Origin: Saposhnikovia divaricata
Lineage: Eukaryota; Streptophyta; Magnoliopsida; Apiales; Apiaceae
Assembly (NCBI GenBank): GCA_036435485.1
Contig: CM071597.1
Location: 149,665,647 to 149,729,646 of the forward strand
Length of the DNA: 64,000 nucleotides
Reading direction: 5' to 3'
Part shown: positions 35,101-45,256 of the stretch, piece after piece
Position numbering within the stretch: position 1 is the first letter of the stretch
How the letters are laid out: every line of letters starts with the position of its first letter
Translations under genes and position numbers: made by a program
The notes under the pieces: generated by a model
Databases searched by the model: none
Told to the model about the DNA's origin: nothing
The model's input: only the letters and a program-made list of their open reading frames with translations

Positions 35101-35597
35101 TATGTTTTGAAATCTGAGATATATATACCCATATAGTTGGGAATGTTTTCGAAATAAACCCCATTATTATTTTACAAATGGTGAACTTGCTGAGCATTAT
35201 GTAGCTCATTCTTGCTTTATAAAAACTTTTTAGAAAGAGAAGAATTTGGTCGGTTAACTCCGCGACAGCAGAAGAGGAGTAGAAGATTTACCCCGGAGAT
35301 GATTTAGTCCCTGATAGATACTGCAGAGTAAGTCTGATAGGTTTTCAACTGTAATAGTAAGACCTGTCTTCAAGTGTAGTTGTATAAGTGGAATTGTGTA
35401 AGACTCTGATTTGTACAAAATGAATTGTAATATTTAGTGGCACTTTTGATTATCGTTTCTGAGGCTCTAACTTGTTTGTGCTTAAGATTGAGGTCTGAAT
35501 GGATGTATTGTTGAGTTGTACAGTTAATACAGGTATGATATGGTTGGATGGTGATGTGACGACCTGAATCTTTGACCTCAGATTTGGGGGTGTCACA
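32114..35597 (+). repeat. 3' LTR of element A (3484 bp)
   Basis: Matches 22257-25921 with scattered substitutions and a deletion of about 178 bp after 32412. Ends TGTCACA followed by tctct. It contains the second copy of the 28-bp tandem repeat at 34511-34591. Confidence 0.93.
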
Positions 35598-35602
35598 TCT
35601 CT
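35598..35602. other. Target-site duplication of element A, right copy (tctct)
   Basis: Repeats 22252-22256 and continues into the inner copia LTR. Confidence 0.93.
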
Positions 35603-36183
35603 CCTAATAATAGGAGGGTTAAATCCTTTATCTATCATTCATATTTCTCATACGATTCACAATATACCCGATGTCCACTTTTATCATTACCCGGTCAAAG
35701 GTAACTTTTAATGTAGTCAAAGTATATTATCCTCGTATAGAAATATAATGATCTCAAGTCAAAGGATCATTACACCATTATCACTGTGAGTCTTTCTTAT
35801 GACTTAATTAACATGAAGAATCTCACGTTGGGTCTGTCCAGTACCATGTACTCTACATGTACCTATGTATTGACTTTAGTATCTCCATACTTATAACCAA
35901 TGAGATGTGGTTATCAGTCAAAAACATACTAGTCTATTTATGTATTATTATTGTCCTGTATAATAATACTCGACTAGGGACCTTTAAGAATATGACATTA
36001 TATAATCTCAAATTCAAGTTGTAAACTTAAACTATATAATGTGTATCATTATTCTAAGGACATTTATTATGCTAACAAATATCGCAGTAATTAGAGTCAT
36101 AATAAATACATTTATTTAATAATCAAATGACATAAGGTTTATTTAAGAAACAATGTATTGCCTCTAGGGCACCTACACTAACA
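35603..36183 (-). repeat. 3' LTR of inner copia, remaining part
   Basis: Aligns with about 43215-43795 with three visible substitutions. Its right edge ACTAACA (TGTTAGTG on the minus strand) adjoins the polypurine tract. Confidence 0.93.
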
Positions 36184-36193
36184 ATCTCCCACT
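36184..36193 (-). other. Polypurine tract of inner copia
   Basis: On the minus strand AAGTGGGAGAT-type purines directly precede the LTR start TGTTAGTG. Confidence 0.8.
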
Positions 36194-36197
36194 TGCA

Positions 36198-39100
36198 CTA
36201 GAGCCAATCACCCATGTATCTAATACCCATGGAACTAGTGTGACCGTCGTGCTTCTGCTGCGACAGGCCTTTGGTCAGTGGATCTGCAATGTTATCATTT
36301 GTATGCACTTTACATATATGTATTTCACCCTTTTCATTAATCTCTCGTATGAGGTGATATCTTCTGAGTATATGTTTGGATCGGGAGTGCGATCTAGGCT
36401 CTCTAGCCTGTGCGATGGCCCCATTATTATCGCAGTATAGATCAATGGGATCTGAAATCGATGGAACCACTTCCAAATCAGAAATGAATTTTCGAATCCA
36501 AACAGCCTCCTTAGCCGCTTCACAAGCTGCAATGTACTCAGCCTCCATTGTAGAATCAGCTACTGTTTCTTGCTTTGAACTCTTCCAGCTTACAGCACCT
36601 CCATTTGGACAAAATACAAAACCAGACTGTGATACAGTATCATCCCTGTCTGTTTGGAAACTTGCATCGGTGTAACCTTTTACAACCAGCTTCTCCTCTC
36701 CTCCATACACTAAGAATGAATCTTTAGTCCTTTTCAGGTACTTTAGAATATTCTTGACTACCGTCCAGTGACCTTCACCTGGATTAGACTGGTATCTGCT
36801 CGTCATGCTCAAAGCATACGAAACATCTGGTCGAGTACATACCATTGCATACATGATAGATCCAATTGCTGATGCATATGGAACTTTATTCATGTGTTCC
36901 TTCTCATCTAATGATTTCGGACACTGGTCTTTAGAAATTGTTATTCCTTGAGACACAGGGACATATCCCCTTTTAGCATTTTGCATACCAAAACGATGCA
37001 AAACCTTATCAATGTATGTACTCTGACTTAGACCGATCATCCTTTTAGATCTATCTCTATAGATCCTCATTCCTAGAATGTAGGTTGCCTCTCCTAAATC
37101 TTTCATAGAGAAATTGCTCCCTAACCAAGTCTTAACATCCTTTAGAGAAGGTATGTCATTCCCCATTAGTAGTATGTCATCAACATACAGTACTATGAAT
37201 GCCACATGGCTCCCACTAACCTTCTTGTAAACACAAGGTTCATCCTCGTTTTGAATAAAGCCATACTCCTTGACTGTTTCATCAAAACGAATATTCCATC
37301 TCCTAGAGGCTTGCTTCAATCCATAAATGGATCGACGTAATTTACATACCTTGCCAACATTCCTTGGATCGACAAAACCTTCTGGTTGTGTCATGTACAC
37401 ATCCTCTTCAAGGCTCCCATTAAGGAAAGCTGTTTTGACATCCATTTGCCAGATTTCGTAATCATGGAATGCTGCAATTGCAAGCAAAATCCGTATGGAC
37501 TTGACCATGGCAACTGGTGAGAAAGTTTCATCATAGTCAATACCATGAATTTGTTTGAACCCTTTCGCAACCAGTCTTGCTTTATAGGTCTGAACATTTC
37601 CTTCCATGTCAGTTTTCTTCTTGAAAACCCACTTGCACCCTACGGGTTTTACCCCTTCAGGTGGATCAACCAAATCCCAAACTTGGTTTTCGTACATGGA
37701 ATCCATCTCGGATTTCATGGCTTCAAGCCATCTCTTAGAGTCTGGACTGTTCATAGCATCTTGGTATGTGAGAGGCTCATCCTCATCTATGAGCATCAAA
37801 TCCCCACATTGAGTCAAAAGAAATCCATATCTCTCTGGCTCATGGCGAATTCTACCAGATCTACGAACAACCTGTGTTTCTTGAGCATTATCATTATTCT
37901 GCTCTTGTTCCACCTCAGGTTCAATGCTATTTTGTGGTTCTCGATCTTCATCGAGATCTATAGTTCTCCCACTGTCCCTTTTGGAAACAAAATCCTTTTC
38001 CATGAAGACAGCATCTCGAGCAATGAACACTTTCTGCTCAGAAGGACTATAAAAATAATACGCCTTTGTTTCTTTAGGGTATCCCACAAAATTGCACTCT
38101 TCGGATTTAGGTCCAAGCTTGTCAGATACTTGACGTTTTACAAACGCCTTGCATCCCCAAACTTTCATAAAGTTCATGCTTGACCGTTTCTCCTCCCATA
38201 TCTCATATGGAGTCTTTTGAACCTTCTTGGTTGGAACACGATTAAGTGTGAAAGCCGCTGTTTCTAGAGCATAACCCCAGAAACTTATTGGAAGATCTGC
38301 AAGACTCATCATCGATCGTACCATGTCCAACAAGGTGTGATTTTTCCTCTCTGAAACTCCATTCCATTGAGGTGTACCTGGCGGAGTGAGTTGTGATACA
38401 ATACCACACTCTTTTAAATACTCTTTAAATTCGGTGCTTAAGTATTCACCCCCACGATCGGATCGTAAGATCTTAATACTTGCACCTCCGCCTATTTGCT
38501 TCTCTACTTCAGCCTTGTATTCTTTGAATTTTTCAAAAGAATTGGATTTGTTCTTCATAAGATATACATATCCATATCTACTGAAGTCATCAGTAAATGT
38601 TATGAAGTAGTAGTAGCCTCCTCTAGCCATCACACGCATTGGGCCACATACATCACTATGTATTAGCTCCAAACGTTCAGTGGCCCTTTGACCCTTACCA
38701 GTAAAAAGGGCTTTAGTCATCTTACCAAGCAAACAAGATTCGCATTTTTCGTATGATTCAAAATCAAACTTATCCAAGTATCCATCTTTATGTAATTTGG
38801 AAATGCGTTTCTCATTTATATGGCCTAGACGACAATGCCAGAGGTATGTTTGATTTGAGTCATTTACTTTAAGTCGTTTGTTTTCTATGTTACAGATAGG
38901 ATTATCCAAATCAAGAACATATAAACCATTAAATAAATGCGCAACACCATAGGTTAAATCATTCAAAGCAAAAGAGCAACTGTTGTTCTTTATTGTAAAC
39001 GAAAAACCTTTCTTGTCCAAACAAGAAACAGAAATAATGTTTCTGCGAATCGCAGGCACGTAATAAAAGTCATTTAGTTCTAAAACAAACCCAGAGGGCA

Positions 39101-40163
39101 AAGATAAATAATAAGTTCCTACGGCTAAAGCAGCAACTCTTGCTCCATTGCCTACTCGTAGGTCCACTTCTCCCTTAGCCAAAGTCCTACTTCTCTGCAG
39201 TTCCTGCACATTTATACAAATGTGAGAAGCACATCCAGTATCCAATACCCAGGATGTAGAAATAGACAGATTGACTTCTATAACATAAATACCTGATCCA
39301 GAAATCTGAACACCATTCAATTTCTTCAGATCCTCCAAGTAAGCATGACAGTTCCTCTTCCAGTGACCAGGCTTGTGACAATAGTGACAATCACCTTTGT
39401 CAGCCTTTACGACATCTCCCTTCGGCTTTCTAGCCTTTTTGAAAGAGGGCTTAGAAGGACCAAGATCTTTCGGTGTAACCTTTTTCTTGCCCTTCCATTT
39501 CCCCTTTCCCTTAGCACCTTTCTTGCCCACCATCATTATGGGAGCTTTCTCAGGTGCCTTGACCATATTTGCTTCAGTGGTCCTCAGCATGGCCAACAAT
39601 TCCATAGGAGTCTTATCTTGCTCAGTCATATTGAAAGTCATTATGAACTGAGCATAGTCGCTGTTCAAAGATTGCAAGATTATATCGACTTGAGCCTCTC
39701 GCTGAACCGGGAAACCCAAACGAGCAAGGTAATCACAATACCCAATCATCTTTAGAACATGTGGTCCGACTGGTCCATTGCCCTGCTTACACGAGAAGAG
39801 TGCTTTGCTTGTGTTGAACTTTTCAACACGAGCTTGTGATTGAAACATCGTTGAAAGATGTTCAAACATAGTATAAGCATTCATATCAAAATGCTGCTTC
39901 TGGAGCTCAGCATCCATAGTAGCAAGCATAAGACAAGCCACATCAGTTGCATCATCAATATGCTTCTGATAAGCATTTCGTTGAGCAGCAGTGGCATTGT
40001 TAGCAGGGGCTGCCGGTGGAGGAATATCAATCACATAAGATTTCTTTTCCTGCATGATAACAATTCTCAAATTCCTAGACCAGTCAAGGAAGTTCGATCC
40101 TGTCAACTTGTCCTTCTCAAGGACTGATCGCACAGAGAAAGTGTTGTTTGTATTTTGTGCCAT
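36198..40163 (-). CDS. gag-pol: Ty1/copia gag-pol polyprotein, intact 1321 aa
   Basis: This is a single uninterrupted frame from ATG at 40163 (MAQNTNNTFSV) to TAG at 36198. Domains in order: gag (about 1-250, including a Lys-rich stretch near 214-250); CCHC zinc knuckle CHYCHKPGHWKRNC (259-272); aspartic protease with LDTG (307-310); GAG-pre-integrase HCRLGH (443-448) and CESC (474-477); integrase DD35E triad at D504, D569 and E605; an acidic linker (about 730-770); reverse transcriptase with QMDVKTAFLNG (906-916) and YVDD (993-996); RNase H with YTDASF (1164-1169), MEAEY (about 1206-1210) and DNNGA (about 1245); and an end motif ADPLTKGL (about 1293-1300). All copia hallmarks are present in copia order (integrase before RT) and length is normal. 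It would make the proteins for cytoplasmic particle assembly, reverse transcription and integration. The young LTRs support recent activity, but element A now disrupts the 3' LTR. Confidence 0.97.
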   Translation of the reverse strand: MAQNTNNTFSVRSVLEKDKLTGSNFLDWSRNLRIVIMQEKKSYVIDIPPPAAPANNATAAQRNAYQKHIDDATDVACLMLATMDAELQKQHFDMNAYTMFEHLSTMFQSQARVEKFNTSKALFSCKQGNGPVGPHVLKMIGYCDYLARLGFPVQREAQVDIILQSLNSDYAQFIMTFNMTEQDKTPMELLAMLRTTEANMVKAPEKAPIMMVGKKGAKGKGKWKGKKKVTPKDLGPSKPSFKKARKPKGDVVKADKGDCHYCHKPGHWKRNCHAYLEDLKKLNGVQISGSGIYVIEVNLSISTSWVLDTGCASHICINVQELQRSRTLAKGEVDLRVGNGARVAALAVGTYYLSLPSGFVLELNDFYYVPAIRRNIISVSCLDKKGFSFTIKNNSCSFALNDLTYGVAHLFNGLYVLDLDNPICNIENKRLKVNDSNQTYLWHCRLGHINEKRISKLHKDGYLDKFDFESYEKCESCLLGKMTKALFTGKGQRATERLELIHSDVCGPMRVMARGGYYYFITFTDDFSRYGYVYLMKNKSNSFEKFKEYKAEVEKQIGGGASIKILRSDRGGEYLSTEFKEYLKECGIVSQLTPPGTPQWNGVSERKNHTLLDMVRSMMSLADLPISFWGYALETAAFTLNRVPTKKVQKTPYEIWEEKRSSMNFMKVWGCKAFVKRQVSDKLGPKSEECNFVGYPKETKAYYFYSPSEQKVFIARDAVFMEKDFVSKRDSGRTIDLDEDREPQNSIEPEVEQEQNNDNAQETQVVRRSGRIRHEPERYGFLLTQCGDLMLIDEDEPLTYQDAMNSPDSKRWLEAMKSEMDSMYENQVWDLVDPPEGVKPVGCKWVFKKKTDMEGNVQTYKARLVAKGFKQIHGIDYDETFSPVAMVKSIRILLAIAAFHDYEIWQMDVKTAFLNGSLEEDVYMTQPEGFVDPRNVGKVCKLRRSIYGLKQASRRWNIRFDETVKEYGFIQNEDEPCVYKKVSGSHVAFIVLYVDDILLMGNDIPSLKDVKTWLGSNFSMKDLGEATYILGMRIYRDRSKRMIGLSQSTYIDKVLHRFGMQNAKRGYVPVSQGITISKDQCPKSLDEKEHMNKVPYASAIGSIMYAMVCTRPDVSYALSMTSRYQSNPGEGHWTVVKNILKYLKRTKDSFLVYGGEEKLVVKGYTDASFQTDRDDTVSQSGFVFCPNGGAVSWKSSKQETVADSTMEAEYIAACEAAKEAVWIRKFISDLEVVPSISDPIDLYCDNNGAIAQAREPRSHSRSKHILRRYHLIREINEKGEIHICKVHTNDNIADPLTKGLSQQKHDGHTSSMGIRYMGDWL

Positions 40164-42256
40164 TTGTTTTCTACAATGATAAAATGCATAAGATAAGTTA
40201 GATTGTTACATTAATTATGTTCAAGTGATTATGACATATTCATAATATATCTCCCACTATTTTTATCAAATTAATAGCCCTTACTATTAAATCGGAAAGA
40301 ATATCCCATAAATCTTTCTAGTGAGCCAAGATCCATATTTCATCACATCCTAAGTCAACCACTGGTAGTCCTTAAAACATGATTATTTAGGTAGACAACA
40401 GTTGTCAATTATATCATATATAATTCTTGGATAGTTTGGTGAACAACAATTGTTCTTGTTTATCTAATAGATTTTGAACCAAACTCTATGCTTCTAAGTT
40501 CATAATAATTGAATATAACCGTTTATTTTTCACCTTATTATGACGACTCAGTTAAGTTAAACCCAATGATACAACGATCGAATATAATCGCTAATATTCG
40601 TCACATCTCACCACGATAGACAGGAGTCCCCTGCCACTGGCAGTCATTCCCCTTATCGATCTAGGATTCAATGAGTGTTCATTCATTGGAAAGCATCCGA
40701 TTAAAACTTAATATTTTGTTAAGGGGTTTTGATTTAAAACGACCATGATCCCATCATAAAGAGATTCCCAATTTTTCCTTGAATTAAATACTTCAAATCA
40801 ATATTCATCAATAGTTTGATTTCCAGGTTGTTGGAGGAGTCACAAGTGGCCTCACTTAATACCCAACTTCCTTACAGGTAAAACCCGTTTTTGACAAAAT
40901 CTCCCCATATCTAAATCATTGAAAATTTGTATTTAATTCCGTGTTTCATAAACACAGAAATCTCATGATCGTTTGTTCATTTTAAAAATCTCGAATCGTT
41001 ACAGATTTTATCTTGTTTAGCATGGCAAGCATGGTATGGGTGACGTATCTAATACATGCATACATCATTAATCTAATTAAAACATGCATACATTTTTCTA
41101 CTCTACACATGCATCATATGTAAAGTGCATCACATAAATTAATATGCTATGGTTATGGCCCAATCCTATGCGATTTTTCCAAGCTAATGGAAAAATCAAG
41201 GTCAATCTATGGTGGTAATAACTAATTATTACATAATCTCTTGCTGCGCTTCCAAAGCTGCCTTGATTGCCTCCAAACTCCTCTTGAAACATTTTACAAA
41301 AGAACTCGAGTTGCATTCGAGATAAAATAATTACAAAAAGAAAAATGACATGCAAGTCGTATTTAATTATTACATACCATAAATTAAAAATTAATAATAT
41401 AAATTGAAAACTAGGTCTTGGGGCCATAACCATGCATCATGCTCACATAGCAATTAAAAACATCACATATTGTATAATCACAATTTTATACAACATAAAT
41501 TAAATATGATCATATCATAAATAATAAAATTAACGCACTTTAATTAAATATTAATCTAGTAATCAAAATTACTAATTAATAAAATTTTGCATACTCCAAA
41601 TTAAACATTAACATTTATAATTTAATCTTAGCATGGAAAACCTGGCTGAAATTTTTTTTTTTTTTAATTTTTTTTTTAATTAAAAAAAAACAGCAGATAC
41701 GCATCTACAGTATGCGCATATGACCTATTCTGTTATTTCTGTAAGACACGCATTCCGCGTATGCGTTTATGGCCGAAACCCTAGCAGATGCGCATACTCA
41801 GTATGCGCATCACCTGTACATGCAATTTTCTGCAGATTTTCTGAAACCCAGTTCGATCGTGTTCTACATATTGTACGTGATTATGATCCCAAACTGATTA
41901 TACAGACCTACGATTACACTTACAGTAACAACACAATCACATATCATTGATTCTTAAACGATTTAAAATCAAAACCTAGTAGATATAAACACGTATGTAT
42001 ATGTTTACGCATAAACTGAAAAATTTGCAAATCTGATCATCTGAATCGACTTCAACTGGTTTGTTAAACGTCCAGATTACGCTTTAATCTTATTAGAACA
42101 TGGCTGAGCAGATGAACACAACGAAACCAGAAAAATAGAAGCATGCAAAACGTGTTTTTCATGCAGAATAGCTTATCGGAAAAAAATACAGAACTGGTAA
42201 GTCCTGAAACAGATCGTATACTTCAAAAATAACCAGATTATCATATTATACAAGCA
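40164..42256 (-). other. Long 5' leader of inner copia
   Basis: About 2.1 kb of AT-rich non-coding sequence separates the PBS from the gag-pol ATG. It contains oligo-T and oligo-A runs at about 41650-41689 able to pair with each other, and two copies of a 26-bp unit with an ATGCGCAT palindrome (41694-41719 and 41785-41810). No credible open frame is present. Confidence 0.7.
41694..41811. repeat. Paired ATGCGCAT stem-loop repeats in copia leader
   Basis: The 26-bp unit CAGATrCGCAT-3-CAGTATGCGCAT occurs twice. The second copy holds a perfect 11-bp inverted repeat, GATGCGCATAC, with a 3-base loop (41787-41811). A further related word, CGCATTCCGCGTATGCG, lies between them. Confidence 0.75.
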
Positions 42257-42268
42257 GCTCTGATACCA
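42257..42268 (-). other. Primer binding site of inner copia (initiator tRNA-Met)
   Basis: On the minus strand TGGTATCAGAGC starts two positions after the LTR end CAACA at 42270. Confidence 0.92.
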
Positions 42269-42269
42269 T

Positions 42270-43795
42270 TGTTGGTTTCGATCGCATACACGCAGCGAAA
42301 ACAGTAAATAAAAATCGAAACCAAGCCCCGGATCCATGTATAATATATCGATAATATGGTAGATAGAACGATTACCTTAACGAAGCTTTACGTACAAAGA
42401 ACGATGGAGATGCAAGCCTCCCACGATTACTGAGCACTCCTCTTCCAAGCCCCCTCTACGGTATCCACACGAACACTCCAAGAACGATTCTTGAATGGAA
42501 AGGAGGTACTAGCCTCCAATGAAAATATGAGATCTAGTTTTTAGGGTTAGGTTATTTTCCTTCGGCTGCAGTATAATTTTTTGACGTACAAAAATTATCC
42601 CTTCCTTTACTATCATCATGTATATATATGATAGTATAAGGCAAAAAGCCCAAGCCAAAACCTAGCCCATGTATGATTTATTTAAATAATAAAATCTAAT
42701 TCTATTATTTAAATAAATAATAATTAAGTCAAACTTAATTATTCAAATCATATCTCATATATCTTTGTATTTTATTATAGCTTAATTAAGTCCCACTTAA
42801 TTAATATAATAAAATCCAACTTATCATTAATTAATTTAAATTCATATTAAAATTAATTCTTCCTTTAAAATGTTCTATGTGTGTGACCCTGTAGGTTATT
42901 ATTTATTTTGGCAATAATTTTATTTTCCAATAAAATTATAAACAATGAGCGGTATCTAGTAATACATCATTGCTACCCAATTAAATAATAATTAAATCGT
43001 GATTCGATAAACCTTTTGTGATTAATGTTCCCGTGTAATATAATCCCTTTAACCAAATATTATAGATTAAACTCGAGGCATGTTTATTGTCATCCTCTTC
43101 ATAATTTAATCCGGGTTTACTTGATCCATGAGTAGACTATTAATAACAAATCATTATTTGAGCACGGCCATGCATTTTATAGTCTCACTCAATCAAGAGG
43201 CCAATAATATCTCTCCTAATAATAGGAGGGTTAAATCCTTTATCTATCATTCATATTTCTCATACGATTCACAATATACCCGATGTCCACTTTTATCATT
43301 ACCCGGTCAAAGGTAACTTTTAATGTAGTCAAAGTATATTATCCTCGTATAGAAATATAATGATCTCAAGTCAAAGGATCATTACACCATTATCACTGTG
43401 AGTCTTTCTTATGACTTAATTAACATGAAGAATCTCACGTTGGGTCTGTCCAGTACCATGTACTCTACATGTACCTATGTATTGACTTTAGTATCTCCAT
43501 ACTTATAACCAATGAGATGTGGTTATCAGTCAAAAACATACTAGTCTATTTATGTATTATTATTGTCCTGTATAATAATACTCGACTAGGGACCTTTAAG
43601 AATATGATATTATATAATCTCAAATTCAAGTTGTAAACTTAAACTATATAATGTGTATCATTATTCTAAGGACATTTATTATGCTAACAAATATCGCAGT
43701 AATTAGAGTCATAATAAATACATTTATTTAATAATCAAATGACATAAGGTTTATTTAAGAAACAATGTATTGTCTCTCGGGCACCTACACTAACA
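42270..43795 (-). repeat. 5' LTR of inner copia (1526 bp)
   Basis: A complete LTR with TG...CA ends, adjacent to the PBS on one side and the gttca duplication on the other. It retains the 47-bp stretch missing from the other LTR. Confidence 0.95.
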
Positions 43796-43800
43796 GTTCA
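43796..43800. other. Target-site duplication of inner copia, right copy (gttca)
   Basis: Repeats 21354-21358. Confidence 0.92.
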
Positions 43801-44749
43801 AATCTATGTAGATGATATTATTTTTGGGTCTACAGATGAGAAGCTTTGCAAAAGGTTTGCCAAACTTATGCAAAGTAGGTATGAAATGAGCATGATGGGT
43901 GAATTAACTTACTTTCTTGGCCTGCAAGTAAAGCAAGTTAATGAGGGCATTTTCATAAGTCAAACAAAATATATTTATGATCTCTTAAAGAAATTTGACT
44001 TAATGGATTGTACCTCTGCAAAAACACCTATGTCCACTGCAACTAGGCTTGAGCTGAATACTAAGGAAAAGTCTGTGGACATCTCAAGCTATAGAGGCAT
44101 GGTAGGTTCACTTCTATACCTAACAGCTAGTAGACCTGATATAATGTTTTCTACTTGTCTTTGTTCTAGATTTCAAGCTGACCCTAAAGAGTCTCACTTA
44201 ATAGCTATTAAAAGAATTTTCAGGTATCTCAAGGGAACACCAAACCTTGGCATTTGGTACCCAAGAGAATCTGGTTTTGATCTAACTGGCTATTCAGATG
44301 CAGATTATGCAGGTTGCAGAGTTGATAGGAAAAGTACTACAGGTTCCTGTCAATTTCTAGGAAACAGGCTTGTTTCATGGTTCAGTAAGAAACAGAACTC
44401 AGTCTCCACTTCAACAGCTGAAGCTGAGTACATTGCTGCTGGAAGCTGTTGTGCACAGATTCTATGGATGAGAAATCAACTCATTGACTATGGTCTAAAA
44501 GTTGAGAAGATTCCAATTTTCTATGACAATACAAGTGCTATTGCCATCACAGGGAATCCAGTGCAACATTAGAGAACCAAGCACATTGACATCAAATACC
44601 ACTTCATTAGAGAACATGTGATGAATGGTACAGTAGAAATGCACTTTGTGCCAAGTGAAATGCAGCTTGCAGATATCTTCACCAAGCCTCTTGATAAATC
44701 CACATTCACAATATTGGTAGGTGAGCTAGGTATGCTTAACTTGTCATAA
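43796..44749 (+). pseudogene. pol: SIRE-1 reverse transcriptase C-terminus and RNase H, one internal stop
   Basis: The frame opens at the insertion junction (43796) with VQIYVDDIIFGS; the YVDD codons are 43805-43816. It continues through the SMMGELTYFLGLQVKQ, SRPDIMFSTCLCSRFQ and RYLKGTPNLGIWY blocks into RNase H (YSDADYAGCRVDRKSTTGSCQFLG, STAEAEYIAA, DNTSAIAI). A TAG at 44570-44572 interrupts the usual HSRTKHIDIKYHF block (here H, stop, RTKHIDIKYHF). The frame then runs through ADIFTKPLD to a TAA at 44747-44749, the probable natural pol end. The first five bases repeat the target-site duplication of the inner copia. Confidence 0.93.
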
Positions 44750-45256
44750 TTCCTAGTGATATTTGATTTCACTGCATTGCAGCTAAGAATGTGTTTTGAT
44801 TTACTTGAGAATTAAAAACTCTCAGAAAAAATTTTCTTTAGAAATTTTGTCCAAGGCAAAATTATCTTATCAACGGATATCCTTTTACCCGTTGATAGCA
44901 TAAACACATTCCTAGATTTTTGTATATCAACGGATAACAGCTTATCCACGTCATCAACGGATAAACTATTTCTCAACCGTTCATTCCATATCCGTTGATA
45001 TACATATTTTCTTTTAAATATAACCGTTGGTAAACGTGTATCTATATAGGACTGGTTATATTTATTTTCTTTTATTATTTGACAGTTACTTTTGACCAAT
45101 GGGTAATTACTTTTAATTATTTCATTTTCAATTCTTGAAAAGTATAAAAGGCTGTCTTGTGCTCCCACATCTCACTTTTATCGACTTTCAAGATTCTCTT
45201 AAGTAAACTGCATCTTCTTCACAAAAACTCTCTGCAACAAAAGTTCAAACTCTTCA
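44750..45256 (+). promoter_or_regulatory. Candidate internal promoter for the SIRE-1 accessory ORF
   Basis: The 507-bp spacer between pol and the accessory ORF looks like a pol II promoter. A cluster of TATCAACGGATA motifs, in both orientations, spans 44868-45000. A CCAAT word lies at 45096-45100 and a TATA box (TATAAAAG) at 45143-45150. A pyrimidine-rich CTCACTTT start-like sequence lies about 30 bp further on, and the ATG is at 45257, giving a leader of about 80 bases. I cannot exclude that the ORF is expressed from a spliced genomic RNA instead. Confidence 0.5.

Larger units (their letters stand above)
22257..35597 (+). mobile_element. Element A: Ty3/gypsy chromovirus (Tekay-like) inserted in a copia LTR
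   Basis: LTRs at 22257-25921 and 32114-35597 (TGTAAGAACCC ... TGTCACA), an initiator-Met PBS, decayed pol traces, a better kept integrase-chromodomain segment and a polypurine tract all lie on the plus strand, bounded by tctct. About 35 substitutions are visible between the LTRs over 3.48 kb, and the 3' LTR lacks about 178 bp. The interior is unusual: it contains one degraded 3' end (chromodomain tail, PPT, LTR start) near 30900-31157, followed by a second integrase-chromodomain-PPT unit leading into the real 3' LTR. Confidence 0.93.
21359..43795 (-). mobile_element. Inner Ty1/copia element with intact gag-pol, itself split by element A
   Basis: The element starts TGTTGGTTTCG and ends CACTAACA, and is bounded by gttca on both sides. 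On the minus strand it reads 5' LTR (42270-43795), initiator-Met PBS, long leader, one 1321-codon gag-pol, polypurine tract and 3' LTR (36183 down to 21359). The 3' LTR is interrupted by element A at 22257-35597. Without A it is about 9.1 kb. The LTRs differ by about nine substitutions and one 47-bp gap (by eye), so it is young. Protein motifs and LTR size suggest the Angela/TAR/Tork side of Ty1/copia, but I cannot place the lineage firmly. Confidence 0.95.

Noticed and set aside
37545..38183. Plus-strand frames of up to 212 codons opposite the copia gag-pol (also near 39345-39755)
   Set aside because: They are antisense shadows of a real, motif-rich 1321-codon gene.
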